From positions 15,047 through 79,046 of the forward strand of contig CAZHFW010000017.1 in assembly GCA_964531675.1 (NCBI GenBank): a DNA stretch of 64,000 nucleotides, written 5' to 3'. The stretch is from CAZHFW01 sp964531675 (GTDB lineage: Bacteria > Planctomycetota > Phycisphaerae > Phycisphaerales > UBA1924). Of this stretch, positions 55,921 through 63,940 are shown in pieces; the stretch's first letter is position 1, and every line of letters begins with the position of its first letter. The translations under genes were made by a program, and so were the position numbers. The notes under the pieces are model-generated. The model was not told the origin of the DNA, ran no database searches, and worked only from the letters and a program-made list of their open reading frames with translations.

Positions 55921-57435
55921 TCACTTCCCCGCGACCGATCCCGCAGGACCGCCCGAAGGCTTGGACGCCTCGTCCTTCTTCTGCTCGCCAGGCTTGGCAT
56001 CACCAGCCTTGGCCGTTTCGGGCTTCGCGCCCGCCGCCGCGTCCCCCGCCAGCTTCTTCTGCGCATCGGGCCCAGCCTGATCCGCGGGCTTGGTCAGATC
56101 CTCGTCGAGCTTCTGGCCATCCTTCAGCGTGAGCAGCGCCTTGAAAGGCCCCGCAACCACGCGGTCGCCCTCCTTCAATCCCGCCAGAATGATGCTCTTG
56201 GTCAGGTCGCTGGCCCCCACGCTCACGGGCCGGGCCACCGCCTTGCCGTTCTCCATCACGTAGACCACCCGCGCGAACTTCTTCGCCTGGTCGATCACCT
56301 TGGAGTCTTCCAGCACCGCCTTGGGAAGCTCGTCGGTCTTGCGGTCCAGGATCGCCTGGCTTGGCACGAGCAGCACGTCGTACATCGTCTCGACCGCGAT
56401 GTCCGTGTTGCAGGTCATGCCCGAGAAGAGATTGGCGTCCTCGGGAAGCTCGAGCTTGAGCTCGGTCTGGAAGTACGCGGTCCCATCCTTGTCGATCTCG
56501 CGGACGAGCTTCACCCGCTCCACTGTCGCTGCGAAAGGCCGCTCGGGATACGCGTTCAGAAAGACCTTGGCGTTCTGCCCCGCTCGCACCGGCGCGATGT
56601 TGGCCTCGTCGACCTTGGCCTTGACGAGCAGATCCCGCAGATCCGCGACCTGCATGATCACCGAGGCCGCGTTGTTGAGCGTGCCGACCAGCACGAGCTC
56701 GCCCACCTCCGCGTTGAGCTTGGTGAGCACGCCGTTCATCGGCGCCGTGATTGTGGTGTTGTCCAGGTCCTTCTGGGCCCGCTGGATGTTGGCGCGGGCG
56801 ATGTCGAGCGAGGCGAGCGAGGCGTTGTAGTTCGACTCCGACCGGCGGTACTCCGCCTCGGCCTGATCAAGCTCGGACTTGGAAATGTCCTTGGTCGCAA
56901 AGAGCTCGCGTTTGCGCCCGAGCTCGGCCGTCGCATTCGCGAGCGACGCCTTGGCGCCTTCGAGCCTGGCCTCCTCGGTCTTGAGCTGGGCCTTGGCCGA
57001 TTCGAGCAGGGCCAGATACTCCACCGCGTCGAGCCGGACCAGCACATCGCCCTTCTTGACGACCTGACCCTCGCGGAAAGGCAGCGCCGTGATGCGGGCC
57101 GCCACCTGCGCCGAAATATCCACCTTGGTCCTGGGCTCGATGATCCCCGGTGCGCTCACGGTGCGCACCAGCGTCCCCTTGGACACACCCTCGAGCTTCA
57201 CCTTCTGCCCCTGGGCGTCCGGGTTGAAGCTCGCCATGATCTTCTCAAACGTCCCCGATTTGACCATGTACACCGCGCCCGCCGCGACGAGCACAGCAAG
57301 CAGCAGCACCGTTCCGATCAGCCATTTCCACACGCTGGGCTTCTCCGCTGGTCTTCGGGGACCATCCCCCACTTCGCCGACAGGGTCGCCGCCGGACCCC
57401 TTTGGACGCACGCCACCCCGACCGGTGCCAAACAC
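55921..57435 (-). CDS. Periplasmic adaptor (membrane fusion protein, MacA/HlyD type)
   Basis: A 504-aa adaptor linking permease and TolC. One TM helix (about 36-57, WLIGTVLLLAVLVAAGAVYMV), a barrel-sandwich half with FREGQVVKKGDVLVRLDAVEY, a long coiled-coil hairpin (about 120-220: AQLKTEEARLEGAKASLANATAELGRKRELF), the second lipoyl half TITAPMNGVLTKLNAEVGELV, and beta-barrel domains. The 80-residue Lys/Ala/Gly/Pro tail (DQAGPDAQKKLAGDAAAGAK) is low complexity and absent from MacA. The GTG start at 57435 is first in the operon; a nearby ATG is out of frame. Confidence 0.94.
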   Translation of the reverse strand: MFGTGRGGVRPKGSGGDPVGEVGDGPRRPAEKPSVWKWLIGTVLLLAVLVAAGAVYMVKSGTFEKIMASFNPDAQGQKVKLEGVSKGTLVRTVSAPGIIEPRTKVDISAQVAARITALPFREGQVVKKGDVLVRLDAVEYLALLESAKAQLKTEEARLEGAKASLANATAELGRKRELFATKDISKSELDQAEAEYRRSESNYNASLASLDIARANIQRAQKDLDNTTITAPMNGVLTKLNAEVGELVLVGTLNNAASVIMQVADLRDLLVKAKVDEANIAPVRAGQNAKVFLNAYPERPFAATVERVKLVREIDKDGTAYFQTELKLELPEDANLFSGMTCNTDIAVETMYDVLLVPSQAILDRKTDELPKAVLEDSKVIDQAKKFARVVYVMENGKAVARPVSVGASDLTKSIILAGLKEGDRVVAGPFKALLTLKDGQKLDEDLTKPADQAGPDAQKKLAGDAAAGAKPETAKAGDAKPGEQKKDEASKPSGGPAGSVAGK

Positions 57436-57530
57436 ATGCCGGTCCCGCTTGCTGGGAACCCGACCGCTTCCCTTTCAACCGACACCCCGAGCGTATCCCC
57501 GCGCCCCCGACCTCCCCACCGCCCGCGAGG

Positions 57531-57536
57531 TACGCT
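57531..57536 (+). promoter_or_regulatory. Putative -10 hexamer of a leaderless promoter
   Basis: TACGCT ends 7 nt before the ATG of the DUF6614 gene; no Shine-Dalgarno sequence is visible. Confidence 0.4.
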
Positions 57537-57543
57537 CCCCGAC

Positions 57544-57882
57544 ATGAACTACTACCACATGTGGGTCAACCTCAAAGACGGGCACCGCGACCTCGAGTTC
57601 GCCGGCCATGTCAAGAACTACCTGGATCACCTCAAGACCAAGGGCCTCATCCAAGGCTGGACCCTCACCCGCCGCAAGTTCGGCTTTGGCCCCGATGGCC
57701 TCGGTGAGTTCCACATCGTGGTCCACGCCAAGGACCTCACCCAGCTCGACGCCGCGTTCAGCCATGTCGCCACCCGCGATGGCGAGGTCGAACGCCTCCA
57801 CCGCCCCGTCTACTCCATGGTCACCGACTTCAAGTCCGCCCTGTTCCGAGACTTCCCCGACCCCGAGCGCACCCAGCACTGA
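57544..57882 (+). CDS. DUF6614-type small conserved protein
   Basis: A 112-aa protein, MNYYHMWVNLKDGHRDLEFA at its start, with GWTLTRRKFGFGPDGLGEFH and LFRDFPDPERTQH later. This pattern matches a small family of unknown function that I recall as DUF6614. The predicted fold is a ferredoxin-like alpha/beta sandwich, as in ABM-type monooxygenases, but no catalytic residues can be assigned. It is divergent from the efflux operon and 96 bp before the TetR gene. Confidence 0.72.
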   Translation: MNYYHMWVNLKDGHRDLEFAGHVKNYLDHLKTKGLIQGWTLTRRKFGFGPDGLGEFHIVVHAKDLTQLDAAFSHVATRDGEVERLHRPVYSMVTDFKSALFRDFPDPERTQH

Positions 57883-57910
57883 CCGGGATCGAAAAATCCG
57901 CGCCTCCCCC

Positions 57911-57957
57911 TTGACAGCAGTTGAACGATCGTTCAAGATAGTTGAACGTTCATTCAA
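57911..57957 (+). promoter_or_regulatory. TetR-gene promoter with two operator palindromes
   Basis: A consensus -35 TTGACA (57911-57916) is followed by a perfect 16-bp palindrome TTGAACGATCGTTCAA (57921-57936) and an imperfect second copy TTGAACGTTCATTCAA (57942-57957). The copies start 21 bp apart, two helical turns, so bound dimers would sit on one face. The best -10 is CAAGAT (57934-57939, 17-bp spacer), overlapped by operator one. Bound regulator would block polymerase. Confidence 0.85.
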
Positions 57958-57978
57958 GCGTCCGGGCCGGAGACCGCG

Positions 57979-58662
57979 TTGACCCCCAGCTCCCCCAATC
58001 CCCCCGCCAGCCCGCAGACCCGGGAGCGCATCCTGCGCACCGCCTTCCAGCTCTTCCATGAGCAGGGCTACCACGCGACCAGCGTCGCCACCATCCTCCG
58101 CGAGGCCGACGTCAACGCGGGCAGCATGTACCACTTCTTTCCCAGCAAGGACGCGGTCCTCATCGGCGTCCTCGAGTTCGCCCTGATGTTCTGCTACCCC
58201 GCGGTCATGGCCCCGGTCGAGGCCGCCACCTCCGACCCCATCGAACGCGTCTTCACCCTTCTCGAGAACTACCGCCAGGGCATGTGCGTCCATGGATGCC
58301 GCATGGGCTGTCCGATCGGCAACCTCGCCCTGGAAGTCGCCGACGACAACGCCGAAGCCCGCCGCCTGATCCACGCCAACTTCGAGAACTGGGCCAACTT
58401 CGTCAAAGGCTGGCTCGACGCCGCGGGCGACCGGCTCCCCGCCTCCTGCGACCGCATGAAGCTGGCCCGCTTCGTCCTCACCATCATGGAAGGCGGGCTC
58501 ATGCAGGCCCGCGCCGCCAAGAACCTCGACGCCTTCGACCAGTCCGTCGCACAGCTGCGCGACCACTTCAACACACTCCAGGAACTCGCGCGGCAGGAAA
58601 AAGCGGGCAAGCCCGCCCGCTCCGCGCGAGCATCACGACGCAAGACCGCAACCGAGTCCTGA
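57979..58662 (+). CDS. TetR/AcrR-family transcriptional regulator
   Basis: A 227-aa repressor-type protein. The helix-turn-helix is at about 14-60 (RERILRTAFQLFHEQGYHATSV, NAGSMYHFFPSKDAVL). The ligand domain has a cysteine group C103, C107, C111 in GMCVHGCRMGCPIGN, plus C72; NemR-like relatives use such cysteines to sense electrophiles. The basic tail (RSARASRRKTATES) is disordered. The TTG start has GGAG 6 nt upstream. Two palindromes in front imply autoregulation and control of the VOC and SRPBCC genes that follow. Confidence 0.92.
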   Translation: MTPSSPNPPASPQTRERILRTAFQLFHEQGYHATSVATILREADVNAGSMYHFFPSKDAVLIGVLEFALMFCYPAVMAPVEAATSDPIERVFTLLENYRQGMCVHGCRMGCPIGNLALEVADDNAEARRLIHANFENWANFVKGWLDAAGDRLPASCDRMKLARFVLTIMEGGLMQARAAKNLDAFDQSVAQLRDHFNTLQELARQEKAGKPARSARASRRKTATES

Positions 58663-58724
58663 CCGGGCCGCACCGCGCGACCCGTTGCCCCGCTCACCGT
58701 CCTCATTTCATCCGGAGACACATC

Positions 58725-59096
58725 ATGCCCGCACCCGTCGTTCACTTCGAGATCGGCTTCAAGAACATCGAAAATGCCAAGGCCTTCTACGGGCCGCTCC
58801 TGGGCTGGGAGTTCTCCTCCTACGGCCCGGCCGCGATGCTCTCCAACATCGGCCCCATGTGCCAGCCTCCCACGCCCGGGATCGGCGGCCACCTGAACTG
58901 CCTCGGCCATGAGCCGCACAACTACACCGTGATCTACGCCGCGGTTGAAAACCTCGCCAGCTCCATCAGCCACGCCGAGAAACTCGGCGGCAAGGTCCTG
59001 GTCCCCGCGACCGAAGTCCCGGGCATGGGCCACTTCGCCTGGATCAAAGACCCCGAAGGCAACGTCCTCGGACTCTGGAAGAACAAGGACTGCTGA
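58725..59096 (+). CDS. VOC-superfamily (glyoxalase/bleomycin-resistance-like) protein
   Basis: A 123-aa protein with one pair of beta-alpha-beta-beta-beta modules: HFEIGFKNIENAKAFYGPLLGWEF at the start and WIKDPEGNVLGLWKN at the end are classic VOC. It resembles the 27-kDa-antigen/CFP30B-like subgroup more than metal-dependent glyoxalase I; the usual His and Glu metal ligands are not all apparent. CCGGAG precedes the ATG. It follows the TetR gene by 62 bp and probably shares its control. Confidence 0.88.
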   Translation: MPAPVVHFEIGFKNIENAKAFYGPLLGWEFSSYGPAAMLSNIGPMCQPPTPGIGGHLNCLGHEPHNYTVIYAAVENLASSISHAEKLGGKVLVPATEVPGMGHFAWIKDPEGNVLGLWKNKDC

Positions 59097-59144
59097 TTCC
59101 GCCTCTGCCTCGCACGCTGTTGACCAACCAACGGAGTTCCCGAC

Positions 59145-60209
59145 ATGACGCTCTCGCTCGTCGCCATCGCCCTCACCGGGCTTGGCCTGGCCCAGTCCGC
59201 GCCCAGCGCCAACCAGCCCGCCGCCCCCACCACTCCCTCCGCCGCCGCGACCGCGGCCGACACCTCGCCCCAGGTGACCGAGGGCATCGTCAACGCGCCG
59301 ATCGATGAAGTGTGGCGCGTCTTCTCGACGCCCGAGGGCTTCAAACAGCTCGGCGTCGCCAAGTGCGACATGGACTTCCGCATCGGAGGCCTCATCCGCA
59401 CGCACTACAACCCCGAGGGCGTGCTGGGCGATGAGGGCACCATCCAGAACCAGATCCTCGCCTTCGAGCCCGGCCGCATGCTCGCGTTCCACATCCATCA
59501 GCCGCCCAAGGGCTTCCCATTCAAGGAAGCCTGGAAGACCAGCTGGTCCGTCGTGACGCTCACGGACCTGGGCGATCAGCGCACCAACGTGCGCCTGGCG
59601 GGCCTCGGCTACGACGCGAGCGAGGAGTCACAGAAGATGCGCGAGTTCTTCAAGGCGGGCAACGCCTACGTCATGAAGGTCCTGCAATCCAAGTACGACG
59701 CCCAGACCGCCATTCCCGCCGGCGCCGCGCACGCCCAGGACCCGCTCGCGCCGATCGAACTGACGCAGATCGTGAACGCACCCCGCGCCGAAGTCTTCCG
59801 CTGGTACACGACCAGCGCAGGCTGGAAGGAGTTCATGGGCGCCGACACCAGGATCGAGCTCGCGCCAGGCGGCCCCTTCGAGGTCTACTTCGGCACGACC
59901 AACCCCGAAGGCCAGCGCGGCTCCGAAGGTTGCACGATCCTCTCCTACGTCCCCAACGAAATGGTCTCGCACACCTGGAACGCCCCGCCCACGCAGGCCT
60001 ACACCCGCGCTCACCACACCTGGGTCGTCGTCCGCTTCGACGAACTCTCCCCAGGAACCACGCGCGTCCGCTTCATCCAGCAGGGCTTCTCGGAAAACAA
60101 CGCCAAGGAGGCGGGCCATCAGGCCGAGTGGGCCGAGACCCGCGCCTACTTCGCCAGCGCCTGGCCCCGCGTGCTCAGCGCCCTCGCAGAGCACGCCAAG
60201 GCCAAGTAA
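59145..60209 (+). CDS. Protein with two tandem SRPBCC (AHSA1-like) domains and signal peptide
   Basis: A 354-aa protein. A short signal-like start ends near LAQSA, then a Pro/Ala/Thr linker (20-42). Domain one (about 43-185: EGIVNAPIDEVWRVFSTPEGFKQL) and domain two (about 201-352: TQIVNAPRAEVFRWYTTSAGWKEFMG) are helix-grip folds with a hydrophobic cavity, seen in START/Bet v1-like ligand binders. The duplication is clear from the repeated IVNAP start. CGGAG precedes the ATG. In the TetR/VOC context, binding of a hydrophobic or reactive small molecule is a reasonable guess. Confidence 0.87.
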   Translation: MTLSLVAIALTGLGLAQSAPSANQPAAPTTPSAAATAADTSPQVTEGIVNAPIDEVWRVFSTPEGFKQLGVAKCDMDFRIGGLIRTHYNPEGVLGDEGTIQNQILAFEPGRMLAFHIHQPPKGFPFKEAWKTSWSVVTLTDLGDQRTNVRLAGLGYDASEESQKMREFFKAGNAYVMKVLQSKYDAQTAIPAGAAHAQDPLAPIELTQIVNAPRAEVFRWYTTSAGWKEFMGADTRIELAPGGPFEVYFGTTNPEGQRGSEGCTILSYVPNEMVSHTWNAPPTQAYTRAHHTWVVVRFDELSPGTTRVRFIQQGFSENNAKEAGHQAEWAETRAYFASAWPRVLSALAEHAKAK

Positions 60210-60291
60210 GACCACGCCCACGCCGACTCTCACGCCCACGATGAGTCCTCGAATCGTGGGCTCTCCGCCAACCGCACCGATCTCCCAACCC

Positions 60292-61896
60292 TTACACCCC
60301 GAGCTTCTCGCCGAGGAACCCCACGACCTTGTCGATCGCGATGCGTTCCTGGCCGCCGGTGTCGCGGTTGCGGACCGTCACCGTCTGGTTGGTGAGCGTG
60401 TCGCCGTCGACCGTGAAGCAGAAGGGGCACCCCGCCTCGTCCATGCGGGCGTAGCGCTTGCCGATGGACTGCTTCTCGTCGGTCTCGATCATCCCGAGCC
60501 TGCCGAAGTTCTTCTTGAGGTCCGCGTAGAGCTTCTCCGCAACCTCGGGCATCCCGTCCTTGGCGACCAGCGGGAAGACCGCCGCCTTGATGGGCGCGAC
60601 GCGCGGATGGAACTTCATGAACTCAGGGCTCGGCCTGGACTCATCCTTCGTGTACGCCTCGCACAGCAGCGCGAGCACGCCGCGGTCCAGTCCCGCCGAA
60701 GGCTCGATCACGTGCGGGATGTACGCCAAGCCGCGCCGCGAACCATTGGGGAGCACCTCGCCGCGCTCCGTGTCGCGGTACTCCATCTTCACGCCCGAGT
60801 GCTTCTGGTGCTGGGAAAGATCGAAGTTCCCGCGGTACGCGATGCCTTCGAGCTCGCCGAACCCCGGCGCCGTGAAGGGGAACCGGTACTCGATGTCGCT
60901 GGTCGCCTTCGAGTAGTGCGCCAGCTCGTCCTGCTCGTGCTCACGCAGGATCAGGTTCTCCCCGCCAAGCCCGATCGACTTCCACCACTCCATGCGCCAG
61001 TCCCGGAAGAACCGGTACCACGCCAGGGGATCCGACTTCTGCTTCTCGTCCCCCTCCAGCGCCTCCGGCGGCACCACGAAGAACTCGATCTCCATCTGCT
61101 CGAACTCGCGCGATCGGAACGTGAAGTTCCGCGGCGTCACCTCGTTGCGGAAGCTCGTCCCCGTCTGCGCAATACCGAACGGCACGCGCACGCGGTTGGT
61201 GTCCCACACATTCTTGGCCTGCACGAAAATGCCCTGCGCCGTCTCGGGCCGCAGATACGCCTTGTCGTCCGCGCTCGCGGTCGCGCCCACGTACGTATGG
61301 AACATCAGGTTGAACTGGCGCGGCTCGGTCAACGAGCCAGGCTTGTCCGCGTCGGGCGCAATCACCCGCGCCCAAGGCTGCGGCAGCGACGACAACGGCA
61401 CGCTCTTCACCGCGCCAAACGTCTTCTCCGCCTTCTTCTTCTGCTTGGCCTCGCTGGGCTGATCGCCCACGTACGCAAACACAGGCTTGTCGCCCGGATC
61501 GCCATTCTCAGGCACATACACCATCACGTGGTCGTATCGGTACCGCCCCTTCGTGTCCCGGCAATCCACCATCGGATCGTTGAACCCCGCGACGTGCCCC
61601 GACGCCTCCCACACCTTGGGATGCTGGATCAGCCGCGTGTCCACCATCACCATGCTCACGGGCTTCCCATCCGGCCCGCTGCGCCCCCAGCACGGATTCA
61701 TCACCACGTCCTGGATCCACGCCTCACGCAGGTTCCGCTTCAGGAGCGTCCCCAGCGGGCCGTAGTCCCAGAAACCGTTGAGACCGCCGTAGATCTCCGA
61801 GGCCTGATAGATGAACCCGCGCCGCTTGCACAGCGACATGATCGCGTCCATCGACTTGGCGGGAGAAGCAGACTGTTTGCTCGCAGCGTCCGACAT
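60292..61896 (-). CDS. glyS: Glycyl-tRNA synthetase, single-chain (alpha2) type
   Basis: A 534-aa class II synthetase charging tRNA-Gly. It is the dimeric eukaryal/archaeal-like type, not the alpha/beta tetramer. Visible: ICKRRGF-like LCKRRGFIYQASEIYGGLNGFWDYGPLG, motif 2 FRNEVTPRNFTFRSREFEQMEIEFF, LRPETAQGIF, motif 3 VIEPSAGLDR, and anticodon domain VAPIKAAVFPL ... KRYARMDEAGCPFCFTVD. The ATG has GGAG 6 nt upstream. Convergent with the SRPBCC gene; an imperfect hairpin at 60235-60260 in the gap lacks a T run. Confidence 0.97.
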   Translation of the reverse strand: MSDAASKQSASPAKSMDAIMSLCKRRGFIYQASEIYGGLNGFWDYGPLGTLLKRNLREAWIQDVVMNPCWGRSGPDGKPVSMVMVDTRLIQHPKVWEASGHVAGFNDPMVDCRDTKGRYRYDHVMVYVPENGDPGDKPVFAYVGDQPSEAKQKKKAEKTFGAVKSVPLSSLPQPWARVIAPDADKPGSLTEPRQFNLMFHTYVGATASADDKAYLRPETAQGIFVQAKNVWDTNRVRVPFGIAQTGTSFRNEVTPRNFTFRSREFEQMEIEFFVVPPEALEGDEKQKSDPLAWYRFFRDWRMEWWKSIGLGGENLILREHEQDELAHYSKATSDIEYRFPFTAPGFGELEGIAYRGNFDLSQHQKHSGVKMEYRDTERGEVLPNGSRRGLAYIPHVIEPSAGLDRGVLALLCEAYTKDESRPSPEFMKFHPRVAPIKAAVFPLVAKDGMPEVAEKLYADLKKNFGRLGMIETDEKQSIGKRYARMDEAGCPFCFTVDGDTLTNQTVTVRNRDTGGQERIAIDKVVGFLGEKLGV

Positions 61897-62000
61897 ACAC
61901 GTCTCCAGGAAAATTGCGGCCAAGTCTAGGAACCTCAACCCCCCCGGACCTCGCCCGGACCTTCCCCGCCCCACCACCTCTACCCTCCCCGCCACGGGGC

Positions 62001-62042
62001 AAAAACACCGCCGGCGTCGGAGCTTGGTCCGACGCCGGTGTC
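62001..62042 (-). terminator. Intrinsic terminator of the PEP-CTERM-like gene
   Basis: On the minus strand a long GC-rich hairpin (CCGGCGTCGGA / TCCGACGCCGG, 6-nt loop, extended by GTG/CAC beyond a 3-nt bulge) is followed by TTTTT. It begins 25 bp after the stop codon of the gene ending at 62067. Confidence 0.85.
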
Positions 62043-62066
62043 CGTTCTGCACCACATCAGAACCGA

Positions 62067-63182
62067 TTATCCGAGCGCCGATCCCCGGCGACGGGCCGAC
62101 GCCGCCGCTGCCGCGGAGACCATCACCAGCGCGAACGCTCCCGGAGCGGGCACACCCTCGATCACGAAGTTGGTGATGCTCCGCCCATCGATCTTCCCGT
62201 CCGGACCGATGATTACCGTCCGAGGCGGATCGGCCTTGTCACCGTCGTTCTGGTTGTCATCGTGCAGCACCACGCGGAACGTGCCATCGGAAAGCAGCTG
62301 GAAGCTCGAGATCATCGCCCGATGGCCCTCGATCCCGACCTCAACATCCTTTCCCTCGTTGAGGGCCTGGATCACCTTCAGGACGTTCTCGTACGTCAGG
62401 CCACCGCCGGCAACCTCCGTCGTGACGCCGTACTCAGGATGGTCCTTGAGATACTGGGCCTTCCAGTCCCACCATCCCAGCGCCGTGCCGCCCGCACCCG
62501 CGCCAAGCCAGTAGCCCCCCGCGGACAGAATGTCCTTCCACTCCTGGATCGTCGCGGGCGTGTTCGCGGGCGCGCCGCGCGACTTGAGATAGCCCATGCT
62601 CGTCGCGATCGCGCCGGGCACGCACTCGTCCGGACCCTGAGGCAACCGCGGCACCTTGTCCGCGCCAGGCAGATTCCCGTCCAGCACGACCTGAGGCGGG
62701 CGCGGGGGCTTGGGCCACGGATCCGGGAACACGCCCGGCGCGCCCCAGTCCTGACCCGTCCCACCCTCGTTCCCGAGGAGCGCCGACAGATCATCCACCG
62801 GACGGCCAAACGTCGACACAGGCGGCGCATCCGAAACCATGTCAGGCGCCAGCGACCAGCCGACGTCGATCAACGACACATCCACGCCAGGCACGTTCCC
62901 GAGATTGAAGAACGTCGACATCGACTGCGCCGCGCCCGCGCCCGACGGACTGGTGATCAGCGCGTTCTGCACCACCCACCGGCCGCCCACGTTCACGTTG
63001 AGATACAGGTCCTGCGCCGAGCCGGTGTAATCGATCACCGCCCTGCCCCAGTTGCTGTTCAGGGTCGTCGACGCCCCGCTCTGCCAGTTCACCTGCTCAA
63101 ACCGCAGGAGCTGGGCCGAAGCGCCACCAATGCCCAGCGAAAGGCCCGCAAAGGTCGCGATCATCGTGCAGTTGATTCGCAT
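62067..63182 (-). CDS. Secreted protein with PEP-CTERM-like tail and possible papain-like domain
   Basis: A 371-aa exported protein: signal peptide ending GGASAQ, a beta-rich region (25-110), a Pro-rich linker (150-165), then a domain with C187 in DECVPGAIATSMGYL, H287 in IEGHRAM and D308/N310 in LHDDNQ. This order and spacing resemble C39-like/papain-fold proteins, a structural guess. The tail VPAPGAFALVMVSAAAAAS then ARRRG is a PEP-CTERM-type sorting signal (VPAPG box, helix, Arg cluster) for processing and anchoring by an exosortase. GGAGG lies 6 nt before the ATG but is enclosed in a hairpin. Confidence 0.78.
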   Translation of the reverse strand: MRINCTMIATFAGLSLGIGGASAQLLRFEQVNWQSGASTTLNSNWGRAVIDYTGSAQDLYLNVNVGGRWVVQNALITSPSGAGAAQSMSTFFNLGNVPGVDVSLIDVGWSLAPDMVSDAPPVSTFGRPVDDLSALLGNEGGTGQDWGAPGVFPDPWPKPPRPPQVVLDGNLPGADKVPRLPQGPDECVPGAIATSMGYLKSRGAPANTPATIQEWKDILSAGGYWLGAGAGGTALGWWDWKAQYLKDHPEYGVTTEVAGGGLTYENVLKVIQALNEGKDVEVGIEGHRAMISSFQLLSDGTFRVVLHDDNQNDGDKADPPRTVIIGPDGKIDGRSITNFVIEGVPAPGAFALVMVSAAAAASARRRGSALG

Positions 63183-63187
63183 GAGGA

Positions 63188-63201
63188 GCCTCCAAAGAGG
63201 C
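63188..63201 (-). promoter_or_regulatory. Hairpin covering the ribosome binding site of the PEP-CTERM-like gene
   Basis: In the mRNA GCCTC-TTTG-GAGGC forms a 5-bp stem that includes the GGAGG Shine-Dalgarno; the ATG is 5 nt downstream. This could limit or tune translation. A second hairpin (CGCTCC-TTGA-GGAGCG) lies about 20 nt farther upstream. Confidence 0.5.
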
Positions 63202-63396
63202 AGCGGCTCCGTGGAGAAACGCTCCTCAAGGAGCGCGCTGGTGCTTTGCGCCATTTTTCGCGCGCCCCTTACGCGAACAAGGAGCTGCACAGATTTCCGA
63301 GCAAAACCAGGCGTTTCCCGGCCCAGCCCTTCTGTTCGCACGCCGGTCGCATGAAGCTCGCACTCCATTCGCGCTCGGACTTGCCCGGGGCCTCGG

Positions 63397-63402
63397 TACG
63401 CT
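63397..63402 (+). promoter_or_regulatory. Putative -10 hexamer of a leaderless promoter
   Basis: TACGCT ends 6 nt before the ATG of the acetyltransferase gene; no Shine-Dalgarno sequence. Confidence 0.4.
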
Positions 63403-63408
63403 GTGCGC

Positions 63409-63912
63409 ATGATCCACGCGCACCCGATCATCCAGGCCGATGTCTCCGACGCCGAACGCATCGCGCCGCTCTTTGACGCCTACCGCCGCTTCTATCTGAA
63501 GCCCGCCGCTCCCGAAGCCTGCGCTCAATGGCTCCGCGATCGTCTTTCCCGGAACGAAGCGACCATCTACGTCGCCTTCATGCCCGCGGACGTCGCGCCC
63601 GCCGAGCCTCCGCTCTGCGTCGCCGACCATCGCGGCACCCCCGCCGGCATCGTCGTCCTCTACCCAAGCTTCTCCAGCGTCGCCCTCGCGCCCCGCCTCA
63701 CGCTCAACGACCTCTTCGTTGATCAGGCATACCGCCGCCAAGGCCTGGCCAAGCAGCTGCTGCTCCGCTCCATGCTGCTGGCGACCGAACTGAACGCGTC
63801 ACTCCAACTCCTCACCGCGCACACCAACCACCAAGCCCAGGCCCTCTACGCCGCCACCGGCTGGAAACTCGACCAGACCTACCAGCGCTGGACCTGGACC
63901 CCACCCACCTAA
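63409..63912 (+). CDS. GNAT-family N-acetyltransferase
   Basis: A 167-aa GCN5-type acetyltransferase using acetyl-CoA. Motif A is seen in LNDLFVDQAYRRQGLAKQLL (R/Q-x-x-G-x-A pyrophosphate loop, here RRQGLA), followed by the AHTNHQAQALYAATGW motif-B segment. The amino part (DVSDAERIAPLFDAYRRFYL) is typical of amino-acid or antibiotic acetyltransferase relatives. Substrate unknown. ATG at 63409 is chosen; a GTG two codons earlier is also possible. An 8-bp tandem repeat begins soon after the stop codon. Confidence 0.88.
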   Translation: MIHAHPIIQADVSDAERIAPLFDAYRRFYLKPAAPEACAQWLRDRLSRNEATIYVAFMPADVAPAEPPLCVADHRGTPAGIVVLYPSFSSVALAPRLTLNDLFVDQAYRRQGLAKQLLLRSMLLATELNASLQLLTAHTNHQAQALYAATGWKLDQTYQRWTWTPPT

Positions 63913-63940
63913 GTCGCTCTCTCGCTCAATCGCTCTCTCG

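Noticed and set aside
60235..60260. Hairpin CCCACGAT/ATCGTGGG as terminator between the SRPBCC gene and glyS
   Set aside because: No T run on either strand and a 10-nt loop; it may still slow polymerase but is not a convincing intrinsic terminator.
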